Assembly: GCA_963736445.1 (NCBI GenBank)
Contig: CAVTOY010000007.1
Location: 62,001-126,000 of the forward strand
DNA: 64,000 nt
Reading direction: 5' to 3'
Source: Thiosocius sp963736445
Lineage (GTDB): Bacteria > Pseudomonadota > Gammaproteobacteria > Chromatiales > Chromatiaceae
In this document: in pieces, positions 26,113 through 35,761 of the stretch
Layout of the letters: every line of letters starts with the position of its first letter
Numbering within the stretch: position 1 is the first letter of the stretch
Translations under genes and position numbers: made by a program
Notes under the pieces: model-generated
The model's input: the letters and a program-made list of their open reading frames with translations, nothing else
What the model was told of the DNA's origin: nothing
The model's database searches: none

Positions 26113-27270
26113 ATGGAAGACGTTTTTCCCTATCCGGTCGCGCACATTGGCTTGATCGGTGGCGGACAGCTCGGGCGTATGCTTGTCAAGGCGGCGAAAA
26201 GCCTTGGCTGCACCTGTGTCGTGCTTGATCCCGTGCCGGGATCACCGGCCGGTCAAGTGGCCGGCAATCAGATCGTCGGCGACTACAGCGATCCGGCGAT
26301 GTTACGTGCGCTGGCGGAATCATGCGATGTCGTAACATTCGAACTCGAAGATATCGAAACCGAGACCCTGCGCGAGCTCGAGACGGAGGGACACAAGATC
26401 TTCCCGTGCCCCGAACTGCTGGCCACGATCCAGGATAAATTTCTTCAAAAGCAGTTTCTGCACCGAGCAGGGATACCGACCTCGGACTTCGCCGATATGC
26501 CGCGACCGCATGCCGAGCGCTTTGGCGCCTTTGGCTACCCGCTGGTTCAAAAGGCGCGTCGCGGCGGCTATGACGGCCGCGGCGTGGTGGTCATGCAGGA
26601 TGCGGCGGCGTTTGCCAACCACATCCCGGTGCCGGGCTATGTCGAGCGTTTCGTGGAGGCTCAAAAAGAGCTCGCAGTGCTGGTGGCGCGCAACCTCGGT
26701 GGCGAGTGCAGGGCCTATCCGACGGTAGAGATGCGATTTCGTGCGATGGACAATGTGCTCGATTTTCTGGTTGCGCCTGCCAGCATCCCCGCCGAGGTCG
26801 CGCGGCGCGCCGAGGCACTGGCGATGCGCACCGTCGAAGCGATGGACGGCGTCGGGGTATTCGGAATCGAAATGTTCCTGACTGCGAGTGGAGAACTGTT
26901 GGTCAATGAGGTGGCGCCGCGGACGCACAACTCCGGCCACCACACCATTGAGGCCTGTGTCACGGATCAGTTCGAGCAGCACTTGCGTGCGATATTGGGC
27001 CTCCCATTGGGGGACACGCGGCAGCTGTCGCCGGCGACCATGGTCAATCTGCTCGGTGAGCCCGGCTATACCGGACGGCCAGTGATAGTCGGTCTGGCCG
27101 CTGTACTGGCAATTCCCGGCGTGTGTGTTCACATCTATGGCAAGGCAATCACCAAGCCGGGCCGCAAAATGGGTCATGTGACCGTTATCGATGAGAGCGT
27201 CGAAGCCGCATGCGCCAAGGCCGAGCAGGTGAAGGCGCTAATTAAGGTTCTGGGAGACAAGCAGTCATGA
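26113..27270 (+). CDS. purK: N5-carboxyaminoimidazole ribonucleotide synthase PurK
   Basis: The 385-residue ATP-grasp enzyme carboxylates AIR with bicarbonate and ATP to give N5-CAIR in purine synthesis. It has the IGLIGGGQLGRML loop near residue 12, the carboxylate-amine ligase segment QKARRGGYDGRGV near residue 140, and EVAPRTHNSGHHT near residue 266. The ATG at 26113 is chosen; GTG codons at 26107 and 26110 are in frame. Its stop overlaps the purE start (ATGA). The order purK-purE is the reverse of E. coli. Confidence 0.95.
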   Translation: MEDVFPYPVAHIGLIGGGQLGRMLVKAAKSLGCTCVVLDPVPGSPAGQVAGNQIVGDYSDPAMLRALAESCDVVTFELEDIETETLRELETEGHKIFPCPELLATIQDKFLQKQFLHRAGIPTSDFADMPRPHAERFGAFGYPLVQKARRGGYDGRGVVVMQDAAAFANHIPVPGYVERFVEAQKELAVLVARNLGGECRAYPTVEMRFRAMDNVLDFLVAPASIPAEVARRAEALAMRTVEAMDGVGVFGIEMFLTASGELLVNEVAPRTHNSGHHTIEACVTDQFEQHLRAILGLPLGDTRQLSPATMVNLLGEPGYTGRPVIVGLAAVLAIPGVCVHIYGKAITKPGRKMGHVTVIDESVEAACAKAEQVKALIKVLGDKQS

Positions 27271-27770
27271 CGGAGGTACGGGTCGGTATCATCATGGGCA
27301 GCGATTCGGATCTGCCGGTCATGCAAGAGGCAGCGGATATCCTGCGCGAGCTGGGCGTGACGCATGAGATGACGATTGTGTCTGCGCACCGCACGCCAGC
27401 CAGACTCTACGACTACGCCGAAACGGCACGTGGTCGGGGCATGCGCGTCATTGTCGCTGGGGCGGGCGGCGCAGCCCATCTGCCGGGTATGGCTGCCGCG
27501 ATTACGCCGCTGCCGGTCATCGGCGTGCCGGTCAGGAGTTCGGCGCTGGGCGGTCAGGATTCTTTGTTGTCGATCGTGCAGATGCCCGCGGGGGTCCCGG
27601 TGGCCACCGTCGCCATCAACGGCGCCAGGAATGCCGGTATCCTTGCGGCGCAAATCCTCGGAACCGGGGAACCCGCGCTGCTCGACCGGGTCGCCCAGTA
27701 CAAACGCGACCTCGAGGCAATGGTGTTGGCGAAAGTGGAAAAGATGGCGGCCGATCCGACAGGCGGCTAA
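27267..27770 (+). CDS. purE: N5-CAIR mutase PurE
   Basis: The 167-residue class I PurE converts N5-CAIR to CAIR, directly after PurK. It has the GSDSDLPVM loop near residue 11, the AHRTPARLYDYAE motif near residue 40, and AGAGGAAHLPGMAA near residue 66. The gene starts within the purK stop codon, so translation is coupled. It is convergent with the GlcD-like gene, with 12 bp between the stops. Confidence 0.96.
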   Translation: MTEVRVGIIMGSDSDLPVMQEAADILRELGVTHEMTIVSAHRTPARLYDYAETARGRGMRVIVAGAGGAAHLPGMAAAITPLPVIGVPVRSSALGGQDSLLSIVQMPAGVPVATVAINGARNAGILAAQILGTGEPALLDRVAQYKRDLEAMVLAKVEKMAADPTGG

Positions 27771-27782
27771 CCTGTCGAGCGT

Positions 27783-29201
27783 TCACTCTTCCGGAAAACC
27801 AACGCCCGGATTGAGGATGTTGTCGGGATCGAATTGACGTTTGATCGCCGCCATCAGCCGCAGACTCGTCTGATCGAGCTCGCGCCCAACAAAAGCACGT
27901 TTCACCAAACCGATGCCATGCTCACCCGACAGACTGCCGTCCAGCGCCAGCACTAGATCGAAAACCGCATCCAGGCAGGGGTCGGCGGCCGCCATCTGCT
28001 GTGGATCGTCCGGGTCGACCAACAGGTTGACATGAATATTGCCGTTGCCGGCATGGCCGAAGTTGACGATGGGTACGCCGTACCGCCGCGACAACGCTTC
28101 GAGACCGCCGATCAATGCCGGAATCTGCGAAACCGGCACCACGATATCTTCATTGATTTTTTTCGGCGCGATGTTGCGCAGCGCCGGTGAAAGTGCCTTG
28201 CGCGTGCGCCAAAGGCGTGCCACCTCTTCGTCGGTCGCGGCGGTCTCGACAACGAGGCAGCCATTGCCCTGCGCTGCCGCGGACACCTGGTTGGCGCTGG
28301 CGGTGATGCCGGCCTCTGGTCCATCGATCTCGATTACGAGTAATGCGCCGGCCTCGTCCGGCAGCCCCAGGTCGGAATAGTCGCGCACCATGGCGATCGC
28401 GGCACCATCCATGAATTCCAGGGCGCAGGGCGTAACTGTCTGCGACATGATGCGGGAGACTGCGTCTGCCGCGCTGTGGATGTCGCGGTAGATGGCCTGC
28501 AGCGTGCGTCTGGCTTCGGCCAGGGGGGTGAGCTTCAGGGTCGCCTCGGTAATGATCGCCAGGGTGCCTTCGGAGCCAATCAACAACCGGGTCAGGTCGT
28601 AACCTACCACGCCCTTGGTCGTAGACACGCCCGTCTTGAGCAGATCGCCGCCGCCGGTCACCGCGCGCAGGCCCAGGGTATTCTCCCGGGGCGTGCCGTA
28701 CTTTACAGCGCGTGGACCGGCGGAATTATAGGCGAGGTTGCCGCCGATGGTGCAGACGGCCGCGCTGGTCGGATCCGGGGGCCAGAAAAAACCGTAGCGG
28801 CCGGCGGCCTGCTGGAGTTCCTGGTTTGTGTAGCCGGGCGAGACCCGCGCCAGCCGGTTTGCGGGATCGATCGACAGCTCGCTGCGCATGCGTTCCATCG
28901 ACAGGACGATACCGCCATGGTGCGGCACGGTGGCGCCTGTCGTCCCGGTACCGCGGCCGCGTGTGATCAGCGGTACTCTATGATCGCGACATTGCCTGAC
29001 CAGTTGCTGAATTTGGTCGATACTGCGGGCAAAACACACGGCTTGCGGCAGCGCATGCTGGCGGCTGTTGTCATAGCCATAGGCCCAGCAATCGCTCACC
29101 TCGGTAAGCAGATCCTCGGCGCCAAACAGATCGCGCAGCTCGGCGGTGAGCGCCGACGAAAGGCGGGCGGCGGCCGGCTTGTCATTCGTCGATGTATTCA
29201 A
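27783..29201 (-). CDS. FAD-linked 2-hydroxyacid dehydrogenase (GlcD/D-lactate dehydrogenase-like)
   Basis: The 472-residue protein has a PCMH-type FAD domain (about 40-220, with RGRGTGTTGATVPHHGG and GGNLAYNSAGPRAVKYG) and a C-terminal FAD-oxidase domain ending NILNPGVGF. The family oxidises glycolate, D-lactate or D-2-hydroxyglutarate. Glycolate would fit an autotroph that makes 2-phosphoglycolate, but no glcE/glcF lies beside it. Its start overlaps the 3' end of dolP by 20 bases, so it is probably the last gene of the lpoA-dolP operon. Confidence 0.87.
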   Translation of the reverse strand: MNTSTNDKPAAARLSSALTAELRDLFGAEDLLTEVSDCWAYGYDNSRQHALPQAVCFARSIDQIQQLVRQCRDHRVPLITRGRGTGTTGATVPHHGGIVLSMERMRSELSIDPANRLARVSPGYTNQELQQAAGRYGFFWPPDPTSAAVCTIGGNLAYNSAGPRAVKYGTPRENTLGLRAVTGGGDLLKTGVSTTKGVVGYDLTRLLIGSEGTLAIITEATLKLTPLAEARRTLQAIYRDIHSAADAVSRIMSQTVTPCALEFMDGAAIAMVRDYSDLGLPDEAGALLVIEIDGPEAGITASANQVSAAAQGNGCLVVETAATDEEVARLWRTRKALSPALRNIAPKKINEDIVVPVSQIPALIGGLEALSRRYGVPIVNFGHAGNGNIHVNLLVDPDDPQQMAAADPCLDAVFDLVLALDGSLSGEHGIGLVKRAFVGRELDQTSLRLMAAIKRQFDPDNILNPGVGFPEE

Positions 29202-29775
29202 ACAACTTCACCACCCGCTTCACACCGCTGACGAAACGCGTCTTTTCGGTGACCGCGTCTGCCTCTGTCGGCGTCAGCAGCCCCATCAGATAGACACTGC
29301 CTAGTGAGCTTGTCACCTTCACCCGGGTTGGATCGAATCCCTCGATTTTTACGTCGAATAGTGCCAACTTGACCTTGGTGGTCAGGTAGGCGTCAGACGT
29401 CGCCTCTCCCCAGGTGGATTCGGCGCCAATTGCCACTTCGTTGAACACTGCGCGAACCCTGGGGATGGCCGCAACACGCTGCTTCAAGACCTCTACGATA
29501 TCCTTATTTGCGGCCTCGCCGGTCAGCAGCACATGTAGATTGAACACAGTGATATCGACGTCACTGTTCTGTCGCAACTGCTCGTCGGCGTCCCTGACCT
29601 CCAGGGCTTTAAGGAAGATTTCCTGGTCCTCGACGAAGGTGCCCGCACTGCGACGGTCATGGGCGACCTTGGCCGTCATAGCGGCGCCACCGACCACCAC
29701 GGCAGCGCAACCTGTTAGGGTCATCGCGAAAAGGCAGATCAAAAGGCTTCGTGTCGTCACGATTTTTCCATTCAT
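29182..29775 (-). CDS. dolP: BON-domain outer-membrane lipoprotein DolP (YraP)
   Basis: The 197-residue lipoprotein has a signal with lipobox LTGC near residue 23 and two BON domains (about 52-120 and 130-195). DolP helps maintain outer-membrane integrity. The order lpoA-yraN-diaA-dolP is conserved in gammaproteobacteria and supports the name. The ATG at 29775 is 8 bases past the diaA stop; a GTG at 29790 is possible but overlaps diaA. Confidence 0.9.
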   Translation of the reverse strand: MNGKIVTTRSLLICLFAMTLTGCAAVVVGGAAMTAKVAHDRRSAGTFVEDQEIFLKALEVRDADEQLRQNSDVDITVFNLHVLLTGEAANKDIVEVLKQRVAAIPRVRAVFNEVAIGAESTWGEATSDAYLTTKVKLALFDVKIEGFDPTRVKVTSSLGSVYLMGLLTPTEADAVTEKTRFVSGVKRVVKLFEYIDE

Positions 29776-29782
29776 AGTTAAT

Positions 29783-30436
29783 TCAACCACCCATCAGTTG
29801 CAGATCAATCAGGTCGCAGAGGCAGTGAATAACCAAGCGATGATTTTCGAGAATGCGTGCGGCCTCCAGCGCGGGTGCTCGTATCTCGATGTCCGTAGAA
29901 CGCAATCGGACGGCGATCTCGCCGCCATCGCGTCCGGTCAGCGCAATGATCTGCAGCTGTCGTTCCTTCGCTGATTCCACGGCGGCCGTGGTATTGCCGG
30001 CAGCGCCATCGATGCTCAATACCAGCAATACGTCTCCCGGGTGGCCGAGGGCGCCGATCTGTTTGGCGAAAATCTCGCTGAAACCCTCGTCGACGGCAAT
30101 CGCAGTCAGCGTCGCTGCATCCGAATTCAATGCGATCGCCGGGAGCCCAGGACGCTCGCGTTCGAAGCGATGCTGCATCTGTGCGACAAAATATTGCGCA
30201 TCGGCGGCCGAACAGCCATTGCCACAACTCAAGACCTTGCCGCCGCCGAGTAGGCTGCTGACGATGCAGTCTGCAGCCGATGCAATGGGGGCTGTCTGGA
30301 TCTCAGCGGCCCTTGTCGTAGCCTGCATGCTGTCGGTAAACAGATTGCTGATTCGTTCGATTTGATCCACGTCGCCGGGCCGGCACCTGTCATTACAGGC
30401 GGCAAGTGTCGCATGCTGCCGAGTTTGGGTCGACAT
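29783..30436 (-). CDS. diaA: SIS-domain protein DiaA (GmhA-like)
   Basis: The 217-residue protein has a SIS fold of the phosphoheptose-isomerase type (LSCGNGCSAADAQYFVAQM near residue 72, then LNSDAATLTAIAVDEG). Position between yraN and dolP marks it as DiaA, which in E. coli binds DnaA and promotes initiation. Residues 1-30 form an unusual N-terminal extension. The ATG at 30436 shares a base with the yraN stop (TGATG), giving coupling. A GmhA function cannot be excluded from sequence. Confidence 0.88.
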   Translation of the reverse strand: MSTQTRQHATLAACNDRCRPGDVDQIERISNLFTDSMQATTRAAEIQTAPIASAADCIVSSLLGGGKVLSCGNGCSAADAQYFVAQMQHRFERERPGLPAIALNSDAATLTAIAVDEGFSEIFAKQIGALGHPGDVLLVLSIDGAAGNTTAAVESAKERQLQIIALTGRDGGEIAVRLRSTDIEIRAPALEAARILENHRLVIHCLCDLIDLQLMGG

Positions 30437-30783
30437 CAGACCGCGAATGCATCGCGTATCCATTGCCCCTCGTGCCGGGGGTCGAAGCCGACCACGTCGA
30501 AGCGGCACGGCCCGCGCCAGCCGCAGCGCATGAGGTAGTGCTGGGCCGCATGGACAAGACGCTGTCGCTTGCGGGCATCGACGCTGGCCAATGCGCCGCC
30601 GAATCCAGCGTGGCTGCGATAACGCACCTCGACAAACACTAGGTGCCCACCGTCCCGCATCACCAAATCGATTTCACCACCGCGGCATCGGTAATTGCGC
30701 GCGACCAGCTTCAGGCCGTGGCGGGTCAGCAGGCTTAGCGCGCGGCCCTCGGCATCCTTACCGAGCTCCTGGGTCTTGCCCAT
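30436..30783 (-). CDS. yraN: UPF0102 protein YraN
   Basis: The 115-residue protein has the restriction-endonuclease-like core of the UPF0102 family: GKDAEGRALSLL near residue 8, YRCRGGEIDLVM near residue 30, and LVFVEVRYRSHAGFG near residue 46. The acidic residues are nuclease-like, but its cellular role is not firmly known. The ATG at 30783 shares a base with the lpoA stop. Longer frames run back into lpoA and are rejected. Confidence 0.92.
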   Translation of the reverse strand: MGKTQELGKDAEGRALSLLTRHGLKLVARNYRCRGGEIDLVMRDGGHLVFVEVRYRSHAGFGGALASVDARKRQRLVHAAQHYLMRCGWRGPCRFDVVGFDPRHEGQWIRDAFAV

Positions 30784-32726
30784 CAGCTTGGCGGGACCGG
30801 GTTCAGCGAGTCCGGAGTCAGGTTTGCCTCCTCTGTTACGTCGCCCTGAAGATCGAGGCGCGGCGCATAGCCAAGTATTGTCGGCTCTTCGTCCAATAGC
30901 ACCCACACCAGCTGGCGATGGATCTGATTGACCTCATCCATGTAAAGGTTGCCGGTGCTGCCATCGAGCGATTCGTAACGGCTGCTTTGCAGGCGCTTGA
31001 GGTGAGGCACGAGGCGGAGTGCGTCCATTCCCATAGCGTATAGGCGGGCATAAGATGACGCACTGTTGGGTAGGTAGCGAACGATTTCCTCGCGGGTATT
31101 TACGTCGCCCGTGCTGTTGGTCAGTAACCAAGGAATATCGGCTAGCATGATGCCCCGCATGTCCTCGGCCTGGTTGGGTTCGAGCCGGCCTACCCAAGCG
31201 TGGGAAGTAGCATAAACGGGCAGGTCACCGGCGCGGTGGAACTGAAGCTGCGGGCGAATCCCCTGCGCTTGCACCGGGCGGGCGGCCATGAAGACCGCGT
31301 CGACATCGTCGCGTCGACGCGGCTCGAACTCGAGGCTTCTACCAAGCCACTGCTGCATCTGTCGATGCCTGGCGGAACTGCGATCCAGCTGTAACAACCC
31401 GATTATGGTCTCGCTGTAATCGTGGCCGCTGTCGTCATAACGGCCGACGCCCGCGATGCTGCCGCCGCCCAAGCCGCGCCAACGATCCTCAAACGCGGCG
31501 GCCAATCGTTCGCCCCAGGGCCCTTGCGGCGTCAGCACGATAGGTCGGCGATGACCGTCCGACCAGATGCGTTCCGCGGCGAGACGCGCTTCGTCCTCCG
31601 GCGACAATGCATACATGAACATGGTCGTCGGCGGCGCTGTATCGATTGGCACCTGATTGAGCGCCAACACCGGTACCGGCAATTCACCGGCACGCAGCAG
31701 CTGACCCACGGCCTCTTTCTGGAGGGGGCCGATCACCAGTTCAGCGCCCTCGGTTACTGCGCGACTGTAGAGCGGCCAGATTCCGGCTGGGTCGGAGGCG
31801 TCGTAAAAGCGCAGTTCAGGGCGCTTGTCGGCTGGCAGTTGGAAACGGCTGATGACGATCCCGTCCCGGATCGCCGCTGCCACGTCGGCGAAGGTGCCCG
31901 ACTGCGGCAGCAGGATGGCGATTCGCGATGCCTGCTGCATCTGACGTTGCAGCTGCAGCTGGTAGTTCTCAATCAGTTCCGGCATGGCCGGGTGTTGCGG
32001 AAAGCGTTGCCGCCATTCTGCCACCGGCGCGGCGAGTTCCTCAGGATCGCTGCCATGTTTCTTGACGATCAATGCCAGCTGCATCCAACCGCCGCTGACG
32101 CCCGGCGGCGACGGTTGCAGGTTAGTCAGCACGAGTTCGTTGAGCAGCGCCAGCGTGCGCAGGATCTCGGTCTGTGTGGCGAGGCGCTGCATGGTATCGG
32201 CTGGCAGGGCATCGATGGCCTGGAGCGCATTGGCTGATTCAAGCAGATTTCCGGTCTGGCGATAAGCGTCGGCCAGATCGCGGTAGTAGCGGACTCTCAG
32301 GGCCTGGTCGGAATCCGCAGCCGGGGGACTGCTCAGTACGCTGAGCGCATCACTTGCGAGCCGCTCCTGCAATAGGAGCTCAACTTGCAGTAACCGCCAC
32401 TGGAACTCCTGGTCGCCCTGCAGGGGCAGCCCGGCCAGTTGGTTCAGCGTTCCTCGCACGCCATCCCAGTCGTCTCCAGATTTCGCCGCTTCCGCAGCCG
32501 CCAGCAGATAGGCGGCGCGTTGTTCCGTGTCCGCTGTGCGTGCCGCCAGCTGGCCGTAAAGCTCAGCAGCGGCGGCAAACTGCCCGGCCGTGACCATCGT
32601 CGCCGCGCGCGTTTTATCCGGATCGATACTGACTACGCGTGACGGCCGCTCTGGCTGGCTGCAGCCGAAGAGCACGAGCAGCCATGCGGCGAGGAGGACT
32701 AGACGGATGGGTGTCGCGGCTTGCAT
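30783..32726 (-). CDS. lpoA: Penicillin-binding protein activator LpoA
   Basis: The 647-residue outer-membrane lipoprotein has a signal with lipobox LFGC near residue 22, an N-terminal helical TPR-like region (about 35-270), and a C-terminal periplasmic-binding-protein-like domain (about 272-620, starting IAILLPQSGTFADVAAAIRDG). LpoA activates PBP1A for peptidoglycan synthesis. It leads the yraN-diaA-dolP operon and is divergent from rsmI, as in E. coli. The last residues are proline-rich. Confidence 0.93.
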   Translation of the reverse strand: MQAATPIRLVLLAAWLLVLFGCSQPERPSRVVSIDPDKTRAATMVTAGQFAAAAELYGQLAARTADTEQRAAYLLAAAEAAKSGDDWDGVRGTLNQLAGLPLQGDQEFQWRLLQVELLLQERLASDALSVLSSPPAADSDQALRVRYYRDLADAYRQTGNLLESANALQAIDALPADTMQRLATQTEILRTLALLNELVLTNLQPSPPGVSGGWMQLALIVKKHGSDPEELAAPVAEWRQRFPQHPAMPELIENYQLQLQRQMQQASRIAILLPQSGTFADVAAAIRDGIVISRFQLPADKRPELRFYDASDPAGIWPLYSRAVTEGAELVIGPLQKEAVGQLLRAGELPVPVLALNQVPIDTAPPTTMFMYALSPEDEARLAAERIWSDGHRRPIVLTPQGPWGERLAAAFEDRWRGLGGGSIAGVGRYDDSGHDYSETIIGLLQLDRSSARHRQMQQWLGRSLEFEPRRRDDVDAVFMAARPVQAQGIRPQLQFHRAGDLPVYATSHAWVGRLEPNQAEDMRGIMLADIPWLLTNSTGDVNTREEIVRYLPNSASSYARLYAMGMDALRLVPHLKRLQSSRYESLDGSTGNLYMDEVNQIHRQLVWVLLDEEPTILGYAPRLDLQGDVTEEANLTPDSLNPVPPS

Positions 32727-32780
32727 CGGTAATTGACTGCAGTCAGGATGAATTATCGAGTATCAAAGGTGGGTCAAGAG

Positions 32781-33626
32781 GTGTCAAACGCGGCTGGATG
32801 CCTGTTCATTGTCGCCACGCCGATTGGCAATCGGGAGGATATTAGCCTGCGCGCACTCGAGACACTGCGGCGCGTCGACCGCGTGGCCGCCGAGGACACG
32901 CGTCACAGCCGTCGCCTACTGGTCCACCTGGGGATCGACAAACCAATGATGTCGCTGCACGAACACAACGAAAGTCGGGCGGCGCAACGCATTTTGGATT
33001 ACCTGCGCGAGGGTGAATCGATCGCATTGATTTCCGATGCAGGTACCCCACTGATCAGCGATCCGGGTTTTCCGCTAGTGCGAGCATGCCTTGCTCAGGG
33101 CGTCAATGTGGTGCCCGTGCCGGGTGCCTGCGCACTGATCGCGGCGTTGTCTGTGAGTGGGCAGCCAACCGACAGATTCCGCTTCGAAGGTTTCCTGCCG
33201 CGCAAACAGCAGGCCCGGCGCAGTTACCTGTGCCGCATGGTCACAGAGACCGCAACCTTGGTGTTCTACGAATCGTCACACCGTATCCTCGAGTCTCTAT
33301 GTGATTTGCGCGATGTATTCGGCCCTGACCGGGCGGCAACGCTGGCCCGCGAACTGACCAAGATCCATGAGACCGTCAAACCCGGGACCCTTGGCGAGCT
33401 CGTCGCGTGGGTTGAGGCAGACGATAAGCAGCGCAGGGGTGAGTTCGTGCTCATCATCGGGGGTATGCCGGCAGGGGCCGCTGGCGCCGTGGATAGCGAT
33501 AAGCTGCTCACCGTCCTGCTCGAGGAACTGCCGATCAAGCAGGCCGCTACGCTGGCTGCTCGGGTCACGGGTGAAAAGCGCAATCGAGTCTATCGGCGCG
33601 CGCTGGCACTGCAACGTGAGCGCTGA
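32781..33626 (+). CDS. rsmI: 16S rRNA (cytidine1402-2'-O)-methyltransferase RsmI
   Basis: The 281-residue enzyme 2'-O-methylates C1402 of 16S rRNA. It shows the tetrapyrrole-methylase fold signatures IVATPIGN near residue 9, VAAEDTRHSRRLL near residue 34, and SDAGTPLISDPGFPLV near residue 83. The GTG start at 32781, with aaggtg about 10 bases upstream, gives the typical MSxAGxLxIVATPIGN N-terminus. Earlier starts (ATG 32748, TTG 32733) add residues not expected in the family. The RNase P RNA follows. Confidence 0.94.
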   Translation: MSNAAGCLFIVATPIGNREDISLRALETLRRVDRVAAEDTRHSRRLLVHLGIDKPMMSLHEHNESRAAQRILDYLREGESIALISDAGTPLISDPGFPLVRACLAQGVNVVPVPGACALIAALSVSGQPTDRFRFEGFLPRKQQARRSYLCRMVTETATLVFYESSHRILESLCDLRDVFGPDRAATLARELTKIHETVKPGTLGELVAWVEADDKQRRGEFVLIIGGMPAGAAGAVDSDKLLTVLLEELPIKQAATLAARVTGEKRNRVYRRALALQRER

Positions 33627-33666
33627 GGGCTTGTCAGCTGCCGGGGCTTCCCCTAGGGTGGAACCC

Positions 33667-34033
<367 letters not shown>

Positions 34034-34263
34034 TTTTCTGCCCGCTCGCCCGCGGGCATAGCGGCCGGATCTGGCCGAGCCCCGCAAGTCGTCAGCCGCG
34101 GAATGTGACGGGAATACCATTCCCCAAAACCCGCCGCTTCGGCCCCACTTCTTGATAAGTCACTTTAACTCAAGCTTTTAGTTGGCTGTTTTTTGTCTGT
34201 TTCTGTCGTTTCTGCTTTCTCGCCTAAGTCCCTGAGGCGTAAGCATTTTTCGCTGCAAAACGC

Positions 34264-34292
34264 TTGACCATGTGGGGCAAGCTACCTACTAT
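34264..34292 (+). promoter_or_regulatory. Sigma70-type promoter of the dcw cluster (Pmra)
   Basis: TTGACC at 34264-34269 and TACTAT at 34287-34292 are separated by 17 bp, a near-consensus promoter. It lies 70 bp before the mraZ start and just upstream of the MraZ operator repeats. By position it should drive mraZ, rsmH, ftsL, ftsI and the genes beyond. Confidence 0.7.
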
Positions 34293-34303
34293 TAAATACG
34301 AAG

Positions 34304-34327
34304 TGGGTAATTGTGGGGATCCAGGGG
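34304..34327 (+). promoter_or_regulatory. MraZ operator: direct TGGG repeats at 10 bp period
   Basis: TGGG occurs at 34304 and 34314, and GGGG at 34324, giving three direct repeats exactly one helical turn apart. MraZ proteins are known to bind such TGGG-type direct repeats in their own promoter. Here the repeats begin about 12 bp downstream of the -10 hexamer, so bound MraZ could block the early transcribed region and autoregulate the cluster. Confidence 0.75.
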
Positions 34328-34361
34328 GAATTACCCACCCTAAAAAGGAGACGGCGAAGCC

Positions 34362-34826
34362 GTGTTTTTGGGGGTCAGTACACTCAATCTCGACGCCAAA
34401 GGGCGTCTTGCGGTCCCGGCCCGGCACCGTGAGACGCTAGCGCAGTGCTGCGCGTCGCGCGTGGTGGTGACCGTCAATCCGATGGCCGGTGAAAAGTGCC
34501 TGTGGTTGTTCCCCGAGGGCAACTGGCGCGACGTGGAGCGCACCCTGTCGCGGTTGCCTGCTTTCGATCCCCAGGCCCAGGCCATGCGGCGGCTGATGAT
34601 CGGTTTTGCGTCTGAGCTGGAACTCGACGGCCAGGGCCGCATCCTGTTGTCGACCGAGCAGCGTGATTTCGCGGGTCTCGACAAGCGCGTCGCTCTGGTC
34701 GGCCAGGGAAAGAAATTCGAAATTTGGGACGAACAAGTCTGGTCGAGCAGTCAAGAGCAATGGCAGGCCATGCTGGTCGCGCAAGAGGGTGGGCTGTCGG
34801 AAGCCCTGCAAGGGATCGTTCTGTGA
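34362..34826 (+). CDS. mraZ: Transcriptional regulator MraZ
   Basis: The 154-residue protein has two SpoVT/AbrB-like domains (start FLGVSTLNLDAKGRLAVPAR; second copy ELDGQGRILLSTEQR near residue 88). It forms a ring-shaped DNA-binding oligomer that represses the dcw promoter. The GTG start follows aaaaaggag by 11 bases. TGGG repeats stand upstream. Its stop overlaps the rsmH start (GTGA). Confidence 0.95.
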   Translation: MFLGVSTLNLDAKGRLAVPARHRETLAQCCASRVVVTVNPMAGEKCLWLFPEGNWRDVERTLSRLPAFDPQAQAMRRLMIGFASELELDGQGRILLSTEQRDFAGLDKRVALVGQGKKFEIWDEQVWSSSQEQWQAMLVAQEGGLSEALQGIVL

Positions 34827-35761
34827 CGGCCGCGGAATCCGGGCATGTTCCAGTGATGCTGGACGAGGCTATCCGCGCGCTCGCTATCCGTTCCAGCGGC
34901 GTTTACATAGACGGGACGTTCGGACGCGGTGGCCACAGCCAGCGCATCCTTGGAGCGCTCGGCGAGGGTGGTCGCCTGCTGGCGTTCGACAAGGATGAGC
35001 AGGCAGTTCGGGTCGCGCAGCGATGCTTTGGTACCGACCCGCGGTTTGCGATTGTCCATGGCAGCTTCGCTGGCGTCGCAGCGGCGGCGATCGACAGAGG
35101 CCTGCAGCATCGAGTCGACGGCCTATTGCTCGATCTTGGGGTGTCGTCGCCGCAGCTCGACGATCCAGCACGGGGCTTCAGTTTTCTCGCCGATGGCCCG
35201 CTCGACATGCGCATGGATCGTCGCCAGGGAGAGAGCGCCGCGCAGTGGCTGGCCGAGGCGCGCGAAGAGGATATTGCGATGGTGCTACATGAGTATGGCG
35301 AGGAGCGTTTTGCGCGGCGGATTGCTCGCGCGATCGTTGCACGCCGCGCGCTGCGCCCCATCACCGTGACCCGCGATCTGGCCGATCTGGTAGCCCAGGC
35401 CTGTCCGATCAAAGAGCGCCACAAGCATCCGGCAACCCGTACTTTCCAGGCGATTCGAATTTACATCAACCGCGAACTCGATGATCTGAAGACGTGCCTG
35501 CGCGACTCGTTAGATGTGCTCGCGCGTGGCGCGCGTCTGGTCGTGATTAGCTTTCACTCTCTTGAGGATCGTATTGTCAAGCGTTTCATGCGCGACACGG
35601 CACGTGGCCCTCTGTTGCCTAAGGGCCTGCCCGTGGTGCACGCCAAGACACAGGGCCGGCTGCGTATCCTGGGCAAGGCGTTACGCCCCTCGGAGGCCGA
35701 GTTGCAGGAGAACCCACGGGCGCGCAGCGCGGTGCTGCGGGTGGCTGAGGTGTTGGGATGA
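34823..35761 (+). CDS. rsmH: 16S rRNA (cytosine1402-N4)-methyltransferase RsmH
   Basis: The 312-residue enzyme (MraW) N4-methylates C1402, the same nucleotide modified by RsmI 1.2 kb upstream. Motifs include GHVPVMLDEAIRAL at the N-terminus, DGTFGRGGHSQRIL near residue 33, and LLLDLGVSSPQLDDPARGFS near residue 103. The GTG at 34823 overlaps the mraZ stop; the longer frame back to 34724 lies inside mraZ. Its stop overlaps the ftsL start (ATGA). Confidence 0.96.
   Translation: MTAAESGHVPVMLDEAIRALAIRSSGVYIDGTFGRGGHSQRILGALGEGGRLLAFDKDEQAVRVAQRCFGTDPRFAIVHGSFAGVAAAAIDRGLQHRVDGLLLDLGVSSPQLDDPARGFSFLADGPLDMRMDRRQGESAAQWLAEAREEDIAMVLHEYGEERFARRIARAIVARRALRPITVTRDLADLVAQACPIKERHKHPATRTFQAIRIYINRELDDLKTCLRDSLDVLARGARLVVISFHSLEDRIVKRFMRDTARGPLLPKGLPVVHAKTQGRLRILGKALRPSEAELQENPRARSAVLRVAEVLG

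Noticed and set aside
34034..34263. Intrinsic terminator after the RNase P RNA
   Set aside because: A cccgccgcttcggc segment followed by T-rich sequence resembles a decayed terminator, but the stem cannot be closed well, so none is called.
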